From NCBI RefSeq assembly GCF_001540865.1, contig NC_033622.1, forward strand, positions 11,972,797 through 12,036,796: DNA of 64,000 bases. Direction: 5' to 3'. The notes beneath the pieces are model-generated. The model had not been told where the DNA came from. It worked only from the letters and a program-made list of their open reading frames with translations, and did not search any database. The position numbers and the translations under genes were made by a program. Below, piece by piece: positions 1 to 11,590 of this stretch; position 1 is the stretch's first letter, and each line of letters begins with the position of its first letter. This DNA comes from Ananas comosus (taxonomy: Eukaryota; Streptophyta; Magnoliopsida; Poales; Bromeliaceae).

Positions 1-614
1 AAGTTATTAGCTTTCTATCAAATAAATTGTAACTTTTTATCTAAATTTTAATTGAACTAAAGATTATTTTCAACATAAAACCTAGTGACAGACAAATAAA
101 CAGATACTTATTGTGTTTATTCTATTTATAAAATTAGAAACTACAAACTTTTCTCATGCCCTGTTTGAAAAAATGTGAATCTAATTCAGAGTTATTTTTC
201 TCAATAGTATTATACTTACTTAAACAACATTATCTTATTTGAAAAAAATTCATAGAATGGGCATTTTTTTTTTTGTTTTACCCCAAAATTACATAGAAAT
301 AAAATTATTTTGTTATATTTTGTAATATTACAAAAGCCAACCAAATAATTCTACGATAAAAATACAATACTAGTCAAAATACTCTGATTTTAATAAATCC
401 CTCACTTTTTAAGGTTTCCAAACAAAACCTTATTGTGCTTGTGTAAAATGCACTTTATAACTTCATTATGACAAAAAAATATCCTAACCCATAAATATTA
501 TCTTACTTATGTTGTACAAAAACTTGTACCACTCTAAAGAGTGTAGTTTTGCTTTTGCAATAACAACAAGAAAGCTACCTAACAATGATTATTTGGGATT
601 TCTCTTTTTTTGTA
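1..614. other. AT-rich intergenic sequence, nothing recognised
   Basis: No coding signal, RNA gene or clear repeat boundary seen. The same holds for 746-1140. Confidence 0.6.
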
Positions 615-745
615 CCAACCAAAGCATTTAATAAGAGAACATATTCTCCAAACAACCATTAGAGCTCACCAAATGCTATTCCAACCAAAGCATTAATAAG
701 AGAACATATTCTTCAAACAACCATTAGAGCTCACCAAATGCTATT
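615..745. repeat. Tandem duplication, unit 66 bp, two copies
   Basis: CCAACCAAAGCATTxAATAA to CCAAATGCTATT occurs at 615-680 and again at 681-745, differing by one missing T and one C/T change. Confidence 0.85.
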
Positions 746-1140
746 CAAAAACTAGAATTTGTAAACTCAACAGTTCACACCAAATTTTGGTAGAGATATG
801 GAAACACACAGACATTTAGCTAGCATTTGTCTCCCAATAAAAAACTCAAAATAATTTAGCAAATAGATGTTTATAAATGGAAAAACATGTGGAGAGACTC
901 TCTGAACTTCATTAATTTTGCAAATAACTGCATACACTTTTAATTTTGACAATAAAGCACTCCTAACTTAATCAAATAGTATATTTAATAGCTATTTTGA
1001 TTCTGTATCTTACATATGATATGAGTTGTATAACTTTTAAAATACAAAAAAGAAATCTTTTTTTTTCTTTTATTATTGTGATAACTAAATTTAAGATATG
1101 AAGGATAATGTGAATCCATTTTTAACTTTATTACTTTTTT

Positions 1141-1294
1141 ACCGACCATCTCTAGCACAAGTGGCAAAGTGTTTGATGATTGGTATCCGATGTTCCGAAT
1201 TTAAATCCTAATTGATTTACATTCCAGTTAAATTTATTTCTAAAAAAATAAACAAAGCGGGCAGCATGATGCCTTTCTCTAAAAAAAAAAAAAA
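1141..1294 (+). mobile_element. SINE, same family
   Basis: Head CCGACCATCTCTAGCACAAG, B-box region diverged (GTTCCGAATTTAAATCC), shared 3' part (AAACAAAGCGGGCAGCATG) and poly-A end. Confidence 0.75.
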
Positions 1295-1334
1295 CTTTAT
1301 TGCTTTTTTCATATGTTAAAATAAAAAAAAATTT

Positions 1335-1391
<57 letters not shown>
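1335..1391. repeat. Microsatellite (TA)n(GA)n
   Basis: Pure TA run followed by GA run, directly bordering a family C MITE. Confidence 0.95.
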
Positions 1392-1394
<3 letters not shown>

Positions 1395-1617
1395 GGCTGG
1401 GATGTTATCGATAGCACGAAATATTTGGTGCTATCAGGTTTTCTGCCGTTAGATTTACCTCTTTTATTATTTTTATCCGTTTGATTATAATATTCAACTA
1501 ACCACCCACTCAACCCTAGGAAACCCACATCATCCTAACCGCACATTTTTTAATCTAAGTATAGAAACTTAATAGCACCAAGTCATTGGTACTATTAATA
1601 GTATTCCAGCCTAGTTA
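1391..1617. mobile_element. MITE, family C
   Basis: GTTCGGCTGGGATGTTATCG at the left and TATTAATAGTATTCCAGCC at the right. The inner phrase AACTAACCACCCACTCAACC is shared with the copies at 13.46 and 44.2 kb. Preceded by (TA)n(GA)n. Confidence 0.7.
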
Positions 1618-1634
1618 TATATATATATATAGAG

Positions 1635-2180
1635 AGTAGGGCTGCTTTGCTCTCAGGAACACGGAGGCCTCCGTGCTCCTGAGCCATTTTCGATTATGAA
1701 ATTTCCGAATCGACGATCGGCTCCGTTAGACTTGATCTAGCATATTTGAAGTTTCTAGAAAATAATTTTTGCGATTTTTGATATCATTTACCTAGCAATC
1801 GAAAGGATTCAAAATCAATAATTTTTAACGGCTGAAAATAAAAATCCTATAATAAGTGGTGATATAGTACTAAAATTTTCGATCAGAAATGTTGATCTTG
1901 TTGTAGATAGTATAAAGAATTTTGTATCAAAATTTCATCTGATTTGAATACTTCTATACCGTTAAATTTGAAAACAGCAGATATCAAAATTTCATTTGAT
2001 TTTAAATCCTTTCGATCACTAGGTAAATGATATCAAAAAATCGCAAAAATTATTTTCTAAAAACTTCAAATACCCTAGATCAAGTCTAACGGAGCCGATC
2101 GTCAATTCGAAAATTCCATCATCGAAAATGGCTCAGGAGCACGAAGGCCTCCGTGCTCTTGAGAGCACAGCAGCCCTACT
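1635..2180. mobile_element. Long foldback MITE, family A
   Basis: Ends AGTAGGG...CCCTACT with inverted arms of over 150 bp. The left arm has CACGGAGGCCTCCGTGCTCC and GACGATCGGCTCCGTTAGAC; the right arm repeats these reversed (GTCTAACGGAGCCGATCGTC). It is embedded in (TA)n and (GA)n. No coding capacity. Confidence 0.8.
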
Positions 2181-2202
2181 ATATATATATATATATATAT
2201 AT

Positions 2203-2743
2203 AGAGTTGAGCTAGAATACTATCGGTAGTAAACGAGCCGTTTTACTATCGATTTGTTTTCGATGATAGAGCTTCCAAATTGACGATCGCTCCGTTAAAT
2301 ATGATCTAAACCATTTAAACTATCTAGAAATCAATTTCGCGCACTTTCGATATTGTTCTTTTTATCCATCAAGTGAATAGAAAATGAATGCTGAAAATGA
2401 ATACTCTTAAAAAAATGATGATAGGAGTCCTATAATCAAAATCAAGAGTATAGATCTTGTTTTAAATAGTTTAAAGAATTTTCTAACAAAAATTCAATTA
2501 ATTTGATATCTTTACGCCGTTAAACGAGAAAACGCTTCTTATCGACCATTAAAATTATAAATTTTGAAACCCTTTGATCATTAGGCAAATGATGTCGAAA
2601 AGATTTGAAGTTTGATTTCTAAACACTTCAAGTGGTATAGATCATGTTCAACGGAGCCGATCGTCATTTGAAAGCTCTATCATCGAAAACAAATCGGTAG
2701 TAAAACGGCTCGTTTACTACCGATAGTATTCTAGCTCAACTCT
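2203..2743. mobile_element. Long foldback MITE, family A
   Basis: Ends AGAGTTGAGCTAGAATACTA / TAGTATTCTAGCTCAACTCT. Arms carry GACGATCGCTCCGTTAAA and its reverse. It is separated from the previous element only by a (TA)n run and is followed by (CT)n. Confidence 0.8.
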
Positions 2744-2747
2744 CTCT

Positions 2748-2800
<53 letters not shown>

Positions 2801-2826
2801 TTATATATATATATATATATATATAT
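2740..2826. repeat. Microsatellite (CT)n ... (TA)n
   Basis: CT run then TA run between a family A and a family B MITE. Confidence 0.95.
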
Positions 2827-3075
2827 AGTAGGCTACTATGCTATTAGGAGCACAGCAGTCCGTGTGCTCCTACACTCTAACCACATCAAGTTTGATGGGT
2901 GGTTAGAATAAAGGGAAAAGAGATATTGGAGAGAAATTGGGTGTCTCAATTTCTTTCTCCTTAAATTTCTCTTCAATATCTCTTTTCCCTTTTATTCTAA
3001 CCATCCATCAAACTTGATGGGTGGTTAGAAAGTTAGGAGCACACGGGCTGCTGGCTCCTAATAGCATAGTAGTCC

Positions 3076-3079
<4 letters not shown>
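2827..3079. mobile_element. MITE, family B, 253 bp, complete
   Basis: Near-perfect inverted arms: TGCTATTAGGAGCACA at the left with the reverse at the right, and ATCAAGTTTGATGGGTGGTT in both arms. The arms nearly meet, so the element can fold along its whole length. Inserted in (TA)n. Confidence 0.8.
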
Positions 3080-3126
<47 letters not shown>

Positions 3127-3136
3127 ATATATATAG
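3080..3136. repeat. Microsatellite (TA)n
   Basis: TA run with one break, between family B and family C MITEs. Confidence 0.95.
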
Positions 3137-3349
3137 AGCTAGATATTTTTCAAAAGCACTTTGAAAGTGGTGCTTTGAGTTTTGAGCCATTGGATGGAGA
3201 GATGTGAGGTTGAGATGATAGTGGTAGGTGGTGGTAGGTGGAATAGTGTTTGACCAAGGACTATTAGTAATCAAAGAAATAGATCCAAGGAATAAAAATC
3301 TAATAGCACCAAGGGAGTGATACTTGTAAAAATATTCTAGCTCAATTAT
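3137..3349. mobile_element. MITE, family C, diverged
   Basis: GAGCTAGATATTTTTCAAAA at the left, AAAATATTCTAGCTC at the right. The interior carries GGTAGGTGGAATAGTGTTTG, also seen reversed or rearranged at 44.4 kb. Lies between two (TA)n runs. Confidence 0.6.
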
Positions 3350-4310
3350 ATATATATATTATATATTATATTATATATATATAATATATATTAAAGTTTT
3401 CTAAGATTATATGTAATACAAGAGACCAAAATAATTACATAACTAGTAAAATAGTTGAAAAAATGACCTATTGAATTATGTAATAAATTGATTTAATTGG
3501 GAAAACTAATAAGCTCGAAGTTCTCTGTTGGGTCTGTATAATTTTTTAGCATTAATTACACTTTTGATCCTCAAACTATGAGAAGCCTCATACTTTTAGC
3601 CTTCAAACTTTTAATTTGTTACATTCTTTGAATTATTTTAATCAAGTTATACAATTTAATATAGTTTGTTAAATATTAACATACAAAAGTAATAATATAA
3701 AAATATCGTGATCGATAATGCGACAATAATTAAGATACTATACGACTTTTATATCAACAACTTATTAATATTAAGCCAGCTAATTTGAATGGCAAAATTT
3801 AATTATAATAGTCTATAAATTTAAATTAAAATTTATAATAAATTAAAATTTGACGACCGAACTACGGGCATGCATATCTTATAGCTTAATGAGCGAAAAA
3901 AAAAAAATAATTTACCCAATTTTTTTTTTTAGGTATGTGGATGGGCCCCACATGAATGTCATCCAGCAAGGAGATTGTGGGTCCCTTGTATCCTTTAGCT
4001 TACTATTGTGCCCATAAAATAAAATAAAAATCAATTGGTGACAGGTAGGAGTTAATAGTGAGAGAGAAAAAGGGCACAACACTACTTCTTGTTGTTCCGG
4101 GTCCCCTTGCAGATTCCAGCCGTTCTATGGATGTGACTTCCCATCTGCTTCCTGCTCCCCAGCTCTTGCATTGTATCATTTTTTTCATTTTTTTTATTTT
4201 TTTACAAAAAAAATAAAAATGTATGGAGAATGAATTTAAATGAGAGTACTGCTATAGGTATCCTAGAATAATACCACGGTACAATGCTATTGATAACATT
4301 ATAATATTAT
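3350..4310. other. AT-rich intergenic sequence
   Basis: Starts with a (TA)n run. The part at about 3,543-3,870 has weak foldback character resembling family E. The minus-strand open frame at 4,003-4,188 has no protein-like features. Confidence 0.5.
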
Positions 4311-4442
4311 TACCGACCGTCCACGCAATTCGGTGGTTAGTGTTCAAAACGCCAAATTCGAACTTTAATTAATTCATATTTTCAGATAAATTTATTTTTT
4401 AAAAAAATAAACGAAACGGTTAGCATACTACCTTCCCTCAAA
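4311..4442 (+). mobile_element. SINE, same family, A-box region deleted
   Basis: Begins TTACCGACCGTCC, then jumps to TCGGTGGTTAGTG, so about 20 bp of the A-box region are missing. The B-box (AAATTCGAACTTT) and 3' part (AAACGAAACGGTTAGCATAC) are recognisable. Confidence 0.65.
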
Positions 4443-4470
4443 CATGATAATATTATTATTATATTTCTCA

Positions 4471-4502
<32 letters not shown>

Positions 4503-4507
4503 TGAGA

Positions 4508-4656
4508 GAGCAGGGCTACTGTACTATTAAGAGCACAGCAGCTCTTGTATTCCTAACTTTCTAACCACCCATCAAGTTTGATGAGTGATTAGAATGAAAA
4601 AAAAAAATAATATATTGAAGAGAAATTCAAAAAGAAGAGAAATTATGCTATTGTAT
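4508..4656. mobile_element. MITE, family B, partial
   Basis: Left arm only: CAGGGCTACTGTACTATTAA, ACCACCCATCAAGTTTGATG. It ends in degenerate A-rich sequence. Confidence 0.6.
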
Positions 4657-4664
4657 ATATATAT

Positions 4665-4896
4665 AGAGAATTATGCTACTATACTATCGATAGTATCAAG
4701 CGCTTGATGCTATTGAGTTTTCGGCCGTTGGATGAAAGAATGTGTGGTTCGGATGATAGTGATTCTCTAGAATTGAGTTGGTGGTTGGTTGAATAGTATA
4801 ATCTAACGGATAGAAATAACCAAAGGATAGATCTAACGATAAAAAAATCGAAACTACCAAGAATTTGGTACTATCGATAGTATAGTAGCCGGACTC
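4665..4896. mobile_element. MITE, family C
   Basis: CTACTATACTATCGATAGTA at the left and CTATCGATAGTATAGTAGCC at the right. The interior is the reverse of the 13.46-kb copy (GTTGGTGGTTGGTTGAATAG). Confidence 0.75.
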
Positions 4897-5182
4897 ATTG
4901 TTTACAATCAACAGTCTATTTCACACGTGAGTGAATGATATTTCAATATGTTCAAGACGTAAACATAAATTCAATAAGAAGAATTAAAATATGCTGGGAT
5001 CTAATAGAATTTGAACTAAAAAAATATGATTTTGACTTTATATTAGAAAATTTGAAATAATTATTTTATCTTAAAAGCTTAAACTGCTTAGAGAATGATA
5101 TTTTTAATATTTATATTCACGAAACCTATTAACTATGGGTCGTTATTAAATAGGTCCTCAACATTTAATGTATTTTTATTTT

Positions 5183-5331
5183 TTGAGAGAGAGATAGGTA
5201 GTACGCTACCCACTTCGTTTATTTCATTTAGAAATAAACTTAGCTGGAAATATGAATCAACAAGAATTTGAACTTGGGTCTCGGGTATCAACCACCAAAC
5301 CTTTTGTCACTTGCTTTAGAGACGGTCAGTT
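5183..5331 (-). mobile_element. SINE, same family
   Basis: Reverse copy: TAGGTAGTACGCTACCCACT tail end, ACTTAGCTGGAAATATGAAT middle, GGTCTCGGGTATCAACCACC head, ending GAGACGGTCAG. Confidence 0.75.
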
Positions 5332-5972
5332 CAACCTTTAATGTATTGAAACTGGCCTCTCCACTTTGATTTTGTTTATAAGTCACTATAGTTGTAAATT
5401 TTGTTAAATTTAACAGTTTTAGTAGCTGTTAGCCATCGACTATTTAAATTTTGTTTGCTACAAAATTATAAAAAAATATTAAATTTGACATAATAATTGA
5501 TAATATTTATAAAACCTTCATTTCTAATATAAATTATTAAATTTTAATAAATTGAAAGTTCAGGAGTTTTTAAATGAAAAAAAGGTTGAAGTTAAGAGGT
5601 CTCCACACATTTTTACCTTTTTATTTTTTATTTTTTTGCTTTAAAGATAGCACAAGAAGTTAGCCAAGAAAGGAATTTTCATTCATGGAACACCACCTAA
5701 CTACCCCAACAATTAAAGTAGCCTCACTGTCTCCTTTTACATAATTAGACCCTTGATTTGGAATGTGTACATGCCTTATTTGAAGGGCACTCCATAATTA
5801 ATAATAGAGGGATATCATCATAATAATAATATCCAAATGCCATGCCACATAGGCTTTGTGGAAGGTACTATATATATGCAACACACAAGAGACAAGGGTA
5901 TCACTTTTATGATAATAATAATAATATATAGGATTAATTGCTAGCATATCTTTGCAAATTATCTTAAATAAC

Positions 5973-6305
5973 TCATATATTTGTATAGGCTCTAAAAATA
6001 TTTGTATACCCTTACAAATTTCAAAACAATCTTACAAACATGCTCTTTATCCTAGGTGAGATAGTGCCTGATCGATACGTATATCTTTCAGATATATCCA
6101 TAAATTGTTATCTCCTGCGAAATAATTATTTTGCCTATNTCATATATTTGTATAGGCTCTAAAAATATTTGTATACCCTTACAAATTTCAAAACAATCTT
6201 ACAAACATGCTCTTTATCCTAGGTGAGATAGTGCCTGATCGATACGTATATCTTTCAGATATATCCATAAATTGTTATCTCCTGCGAAATAATTATTTTG
6301 CCTAT
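5973..6305. repeat. 166-bp exact duplication flanking a single N
   Basis: 5973-6138 and 6140-6305 are identical (TCATATATTTG to TTTTGCCTAT), separated only by N at 6139. This is most simply an assembly join of overlapping ends rather than biology. Confidence 0.9.
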
Positions 6306-7358
6306 TTAAATATATATTTTACTCTCAGTACTTTTTTTTTTATTTGCCATTAACGTTCTCTTAGTTTCTCTCATTTGCCTTTAAACGGTCTCCTACTATT
6401 TTTATTTATTCTTGCAATGATCGTCTTTTTTCTCAAGCCGAAGAATAAGAAGCTTCGCATTCTTCAGCCATGGCTGAAAAAGATGAAGCTCTTCTTTGGT
6501 GCCTCCCACTAAATCAAAATCATGAAATTGAAACCTAAAAATATAAAAAAATTCATTGTTAATCCAGAAAAATAAAATAATAAAATTATATACACTAATG
6601 GATCAAAAAATTCATGTCACCTTCATTAGAAGATTTGAGAAATGGACATTTGAGTCATCATCAGCTACATGGGGCAATTCTAATAAATGAGAAAATTACT
6701 TGAAAAAGATGGAGGTATGCATGGTTTCAATCTTAGTTCCTGTTTATGATTAGGACTACTCCCATGCCTTCTCAAAATTGGCATTTTAATTAGGTTGTGG
6801 TTGTCCAAAATTTAGTTAAAATGCATAATTAATTTGTGCTTGCCATTAATTAAGAGAATAAATAAAGAAGATAAAAAAAATAAATAAGTAAAAGAACTGC
6901 TTGAATATATATATTTAGAGGCAGTTAATAATGAGAGGGTAATTAATGATACCAAATTTTGTCCATTGGCTTTTTCCTTCTAGAGTAGTTAAAGCTAAAA
7001 ACTAAATAGAAGGTTCAATTCATGGATAGAATAATTAAAAATTGTAGTAACAAAACATAACTGAATAAAAGCTGTCACAAAATTAAGGATAAGTAGTAAA
7101 TTATTGTAGAACTTCTTAGGTTGGGGAAATGTTTTCCTTTTCTATTTGTTACTCTACAGGTAAAATTATGCTAAGAAAAACTTATCCATGCATGCATTGA
7201 ATTAAAAGACGAGCTAATTTCACAATGCTCCAATTAAGATCATAAAATTTAGTTTTTTATATACTTTCAACAGCATAGCAAGATTATATATGATGAAGCT
7301 GATCATTTCCACAATTGGATAGTACAATCTGAACTCTATGTATACCAAAAAAAAAAAA
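6306..7358. other. AT-rich intergenic sequence, nothing recognised
   Basis: No gene, RNA or element boundary seen. The stretch 5,332-5,972 is similar. Confidence 0.55.
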
Positions 7359-7717
7359 GAAAAAACTTCAAATACCACTCCTGAGGTTTCATACTTTCTC
7401 ACTTTAGTATTCTGTGATTTAACGTGTATCAATTTAGTGCTCTGTGGTTTCATTTTTATTTTTTTATTATCGATTCCACTAATTTTTTTCGTTAAATCAG
7501 TGATAAAGTTAAAACTAAGGGTACTAAAGTGAATATTCAATAAACCTAAATGAGCTATCTAAAGCTTTTTGTATATAATTTAACGAAATATTAACGAAAA
7601 AGCAGACGAAAAGATAAAAATGAAACCACAGGACAATAACTTGATACACTTTAAACCACAGAATGCTAAAGTGAGAAAATGCGAAACCACGGGGGTGGTA
7701 TTTAAAGTTTGCCCAGA
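7359..7717. repeat. Foldback element, family D
   Basis: Left arm AAACTTCAAATACCACTCCT, TACTTTCTCACTTTAGTATT and GTGGTTTCATTTTTA; the right arm has the reverse (GAAACCACAGG, CTAAAGTGAGAAAATGCGAA, GGTATTTAAAGTTTGCCC). The arms flank a centre with GTTAAATCAGTGATAAAGTT. Confidence 0.7.
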
Positions 7718-8039
7718 AAAAAATGATGAGGAATATTTTGTATATAACTGTTGAATAAATTCTTTATAAAAAGGAAAAAAAAAAAATTGCAGCAAAAGAC
7801 TCCTATAATGCATGGGAACCTTCTGCAGCATCTTATGCAGTGTCAGGAGAGCGAGAGACACTCAGACACATTGATTTTTTTTTTTTTTGGTGCGATCTTT
7901 TGTATTAATTACTCCACACCAATCGATTCGACATGCATTGAGGGATTAAATTAAATATTAAGGAATAAAAAAGCTTCAGATTATCATCCATACGTGTAAA
8001 TTGTGTACATTGACCACGAACTTATTGAATTATCTTTAT

Positions 8040-8334
8040 CTAGATAGTGAATAGGTTTTTTTATAAAAAAATTAATATATTTCAATTCTTTTTCAATTCT
8101 TTTACACCATTAAACTAATAAGTATTTCATATCGGTCGTTAAAAATTATCAATTTTGTGACTTTTTTTTATCGTGAGATAAATTATGCCGAAAAATTATA
8201 AAATTTAATTTCTAGAAGTTTGAAATGCTCTAGATAATATTTAATGATATGAATCGTCGATTCAGAAGCTTAATCATCGAAAACGACTTATCAGTATGAA
8301 GGTGATCATACTCATTATGAGTATAGTAGCCCGA

Positions 8335-8340
<6 letters not shown>
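8040..8340. mobile_element. Family A MITE, partial
   Basis: The right part is clear (GAATCGTCGATTCAGAAGCT, ATCATCGAAAACGACTTATC, GAGTATAGTAGCCCGACTC). The left arm is much reduced. Followed by (CT)n(TA)n. Confidence 0.5.
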
Positions 8341-8370
<30 letters not shown>

Positions 8371-9261
8371 GATTGTTTAAAAATGGCAATATAATTAAAG
8401 GTTGTCTTTCTGATGAATTCAAGGTGTACTTAATAAATCATTATTAAGGTAGTGCTTCTCTCTACTACCTAAGTAATAATCCTTTGGGCTGATAATTTTT
8501 TTTTTTGTATCATGTACTTTGTTCTCTTTTACTTGAGATATTTCAAACCTAACATACATGTTTTACACAAGCAAACACATGAGGTTGCTAACAAAAGATC
8601 CTCTACTTTTCGCTTGTTGATACTATTTTGCATAATATTTTCTGTTGACTTGATCTTTTGAATAATTTGGTATCAGGATTCTCTCATTTTTCGTATTAAT
8701 GTGTTTGTCGTTAATTTTCTTGTCGGTGTACGTTACTCGATCTGTATTGAATTTGCTTTTATCTAATTCACTTTTAGTATTAAAGTATTAATAAGTTAAG
8801 AAAACGATATAATTATCAACATTCACATCAACTTTTTTGTGCCCAATAAAAAAAAAGAAAATATTTCAGGATCGACTCTCAGCAACCCAAGCGTGCAGGA
8901 AATGGGTGGCCAGGGTTCACAAATTGATTAATGTCCGTGCACTTAACTACTAATAATAATTACTTGCTGAACTATATAGATAAATTAATTAATGCAAGAT
9001 ATAAGTGTAACGCAAAATATAAATCAACCATTTGGGAAATAATCTTAGAGGTCAACGCGATGAAACAGCTCAGCAATTAATAAGTTAAAAATCCACGTCA
9101 GCAAGTGCATCCACAGATGATTGGGTTTCGGTGGGAGATCTAATCGAAAGGACTCTGGACTAAGACACTGTGACTACCATGGCATAACTACCACTACTAC
9201 TAAGTCTTATCAATCCACCAAAAAAATAAATAAATAAATAAAAATAACTTTTTTTTTTTTT
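8341..9261. other. Intergenic sequence, nothing recognised
   Basis: Starts with (CT)n(TA)n; the rest is AT-rich without coding signal. Confidence 0.55.
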
Positions 9262-9385
9262 TGACCGATTGTCCCTAAAGCCAAGTGGGCAAGGATTTGG
9301 TGGTTGGTACGCGAGACCCAAGTTCGAATTCTAATTGATTCACATTTACAGCTAAGTTTCTAATCTCTCATCAAAAAAAAAAAAC
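9262..9385 (+). mobile_element. SINE, same family, 3' part shortened
   Basis: GACCGATTGTCCCTAAAGCC head and AAGTTCGAATTCTAATTG B-box region are clear. About 40 bp of the usual 3' section are missing before the poly-A. Confidence 0.7.
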
Positions 9386-9395
9386 AATTTAGTTT

Positions 9396-9640
9396 TTTGA
9401 ACTTTGAATATATATATATTATACAGAATTTATCTGAACTATAAATTATTTTAAGCTGGCTACCCAATATTTTAAAATTTGACTTTAAAACTAAGCAAAT
9501 TAGTTATTAATGAATTTATAATTGGCGACAATTGTATGAAATATACTAACTAAAATTGTAAAGATAAATTAACTCGGATCAAATAAATTGAAAGGTTGGA
9601 TGGTAAAGTTTGAGGCAGTTGATTCAAAATAATCCTAAAT
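9396..9640. repeat. Foldback element, family E, diverged
   Basis: Contains CTGAACTATAAATTATTTTA, and AAATTGAAAGGTTGGATGGT near the right side, as in the 23.6-kb copy. Confidence 0.35.
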
Positions 9641-10302
9641 TTCTGTAAAGTTTTTACGCTGGTAACTTATTGAATAGTTCAAATGGCCCAAGTCACATTT
9701 AGTTGACTATATAGCATATATTATTGCACAATCATGATGCTCAATTATCATAATTATAGGGAAAAAAAAACATGGTTTCTTTGCATTTTATGGCTTTGAA
9801 AAATTATATGTATTATAGGCGACTAAAATAATTGTATAATCAATAAAAAAAAAGGCATAGAATTTAACAAATAAATACTAGTTAAATAAACACATTTAAA
9901 TAAACTATAATATATTTGCAAAAAAATTATTTCAAAAATATATATAATAAAATCTTCTCACAATTTCTCACTACTACCTTTAAGATGAGAAAAATTAGAA
10001 ACACAAACTTTCTAAATTTTTCGGTCTAATAAAATTCAAAATTTAGTTATCGAATATTTAATTAATTAATACTTTTTAAAGCAGAAAAGTTTGTTTGTTT
10101 AAACTATACGAAAATTATTCTTAGAGAATACTGTAAAAACATGTATAAAAAAAATACCATGAAAATAAATGTACAATCCAATAGAACATTAAATAGCGAA
10201 ATATAGGGAATAAAAAGATATAACAATATTATATCCATTTCTTCTTATCCACAACTACGAAGCATCACACGTGCAATTTAAAGTAGGATTATGTGTGCAC
10301 AA

Positions 10303-10344
<42 letters not shown>

Positions 10345-10354
10345 ATATATAATA

Positions 10355-10389
<35 letters not shown>

Positions 10390-11260
10390 ATATATCATCA
10401 TCACCACTCAATTTCTTTTATTATAAATCAAATTCATTTTTTACAAAATCTATAAAAAAAAATTTTTCCAAAGGTGTTTAGTTTTTTTGAAAATTATTCA
10501 CGGAAAAAAAATTTTGGCTCAAAAAAATATTTTTTTATTTATTAGATTCCTAAAAAATATAGTATATTTTGGAAAAATAATTTCAGATTTTATAGAAAAA
10601 AAATGTTTTTGTTAAAACAAAATACTCTTAAAACGGTTTTCTATAGAAATTTTTTTTTTTTCTTTATCCAAAACTAGCTTTTCGTCCAAGAAACGAAACG
10701 ATTCTTACATGTTCTTGTAGATTAATACTTCTTTGGATGAGGATTAAGTCTATTAGTTGTCGAAAACCAATTTTTCACTCTGGTATAGAGATTTCTGAAT
10801 ATTGTAGAAGTAGCAGTAATGTACTCATCTTCTTATAGTCAAAATATAGAAATTTTCTACGCATATCAGATTATTAATTATGAATCAAACTGTATTTATG
10901 CAAAAGATAATAAAATTGTTTTTTTATATTTTATTGAATTTCTATTATGTCAGAGGTACGGAAAAATATGATTGATTCTTTGACTAATATTTTGCTCCAA
11001 AAAATAAATAAAAGGACTATCTTATAAATATTGTATGTTCTTATGATTCCTTCAATTATTAGGTGTTAAATGATTGCAAGCCCCTACCTTTTACTAAGAA
11101 AAGCTGCAGATAAAGGCCGCGCACACAAAGATTTTTTTTTTTATATTATTATTAGGTGATTGTTCATCAATCTAAAAATGATGTCACGGAATCAAATGTC
11201 ACAATAATTGTGTCAAATCATCCTCCACTAAACCAACTAAACCATTCATATATACTTTCC

Positions 11261-11294
<34 letters not shown>
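9641..11294. other. AT-rich intergenic sequence with a (TA)n tract
   Basis: Apart from the tract at 10,304-10,396, nothing recognised. 10,430-10,680 is rich in A/T homopolymers with weak inverted symmetry. Confidence 0.5.
10304..10396. repeat. Microsatellite (TA)n with breaks
   Basis: About 93 bp of nearly pure TA, broken by TATTATA and AATAATA steps. No MITE was recognised beside it. Confidence 0.95.
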
Positions 11295-11296
<2 letters not shown>

Positions 11297-11365
11297 TTGA
11301 AATAAAGATAGTACGTTATCCGCTTCATTCATTTGAAAAATAAATTCTGCTACAAATATTTAGGC
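11295..11365 (-). mobile_element. SINE fragment (3' part only)
   Basis: GATAGTACGTTATCCGCTTC and ATTTGAAAAATAAATTCTGC match the reverse of the family 3' section. The tRNA-like head is missing; LINE-derived sequence follows directly. Confidence 0.45.
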
Positions 11366-11443
11366 AACAGAGCCTCGGATAGATCAAACAGTTAAATGAA
11401 AGAAAACAAATACATAAATAAATAAGAGTAAAAAAATAAAAGG

Positions 11444-11587
11444 TCATTCCCTTATCATTTCACGGATTTGTCTGATAGTCACTAAGACGTCGAAAGAACT
11501 ATTTCTTTCTCGCCAAATCATCCACCAATAAGCCGCCACACTAGCCAGCTCCTTCTTAGTTGCCTTTCTTAATTTTTCAAACAACCC
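11444..11587 (-). mobile_element. LINE (non-LTR retrotransposon) 3' end: last 47 codons of ORF2
   Basis: The minus strand encodes a 47-residue tail, GLFEKLRKATKKELASVAAY followed by WWMIWRERNSSFDV and a stop at 11444. The W-x-I-W-R-E-R-N pattern is typical of the C-terminal zinc-binding part of plant LINE reverse transcriptases. Downstream (11,366-11,443) lies a short T-rich stretch with GATCTATCC that resembles a LINE 3' UTR. The rest of the element is absent, consistent with 5' truncation or decay. Confidence 0.7.
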
Positions 11588-11590
11588 TTC

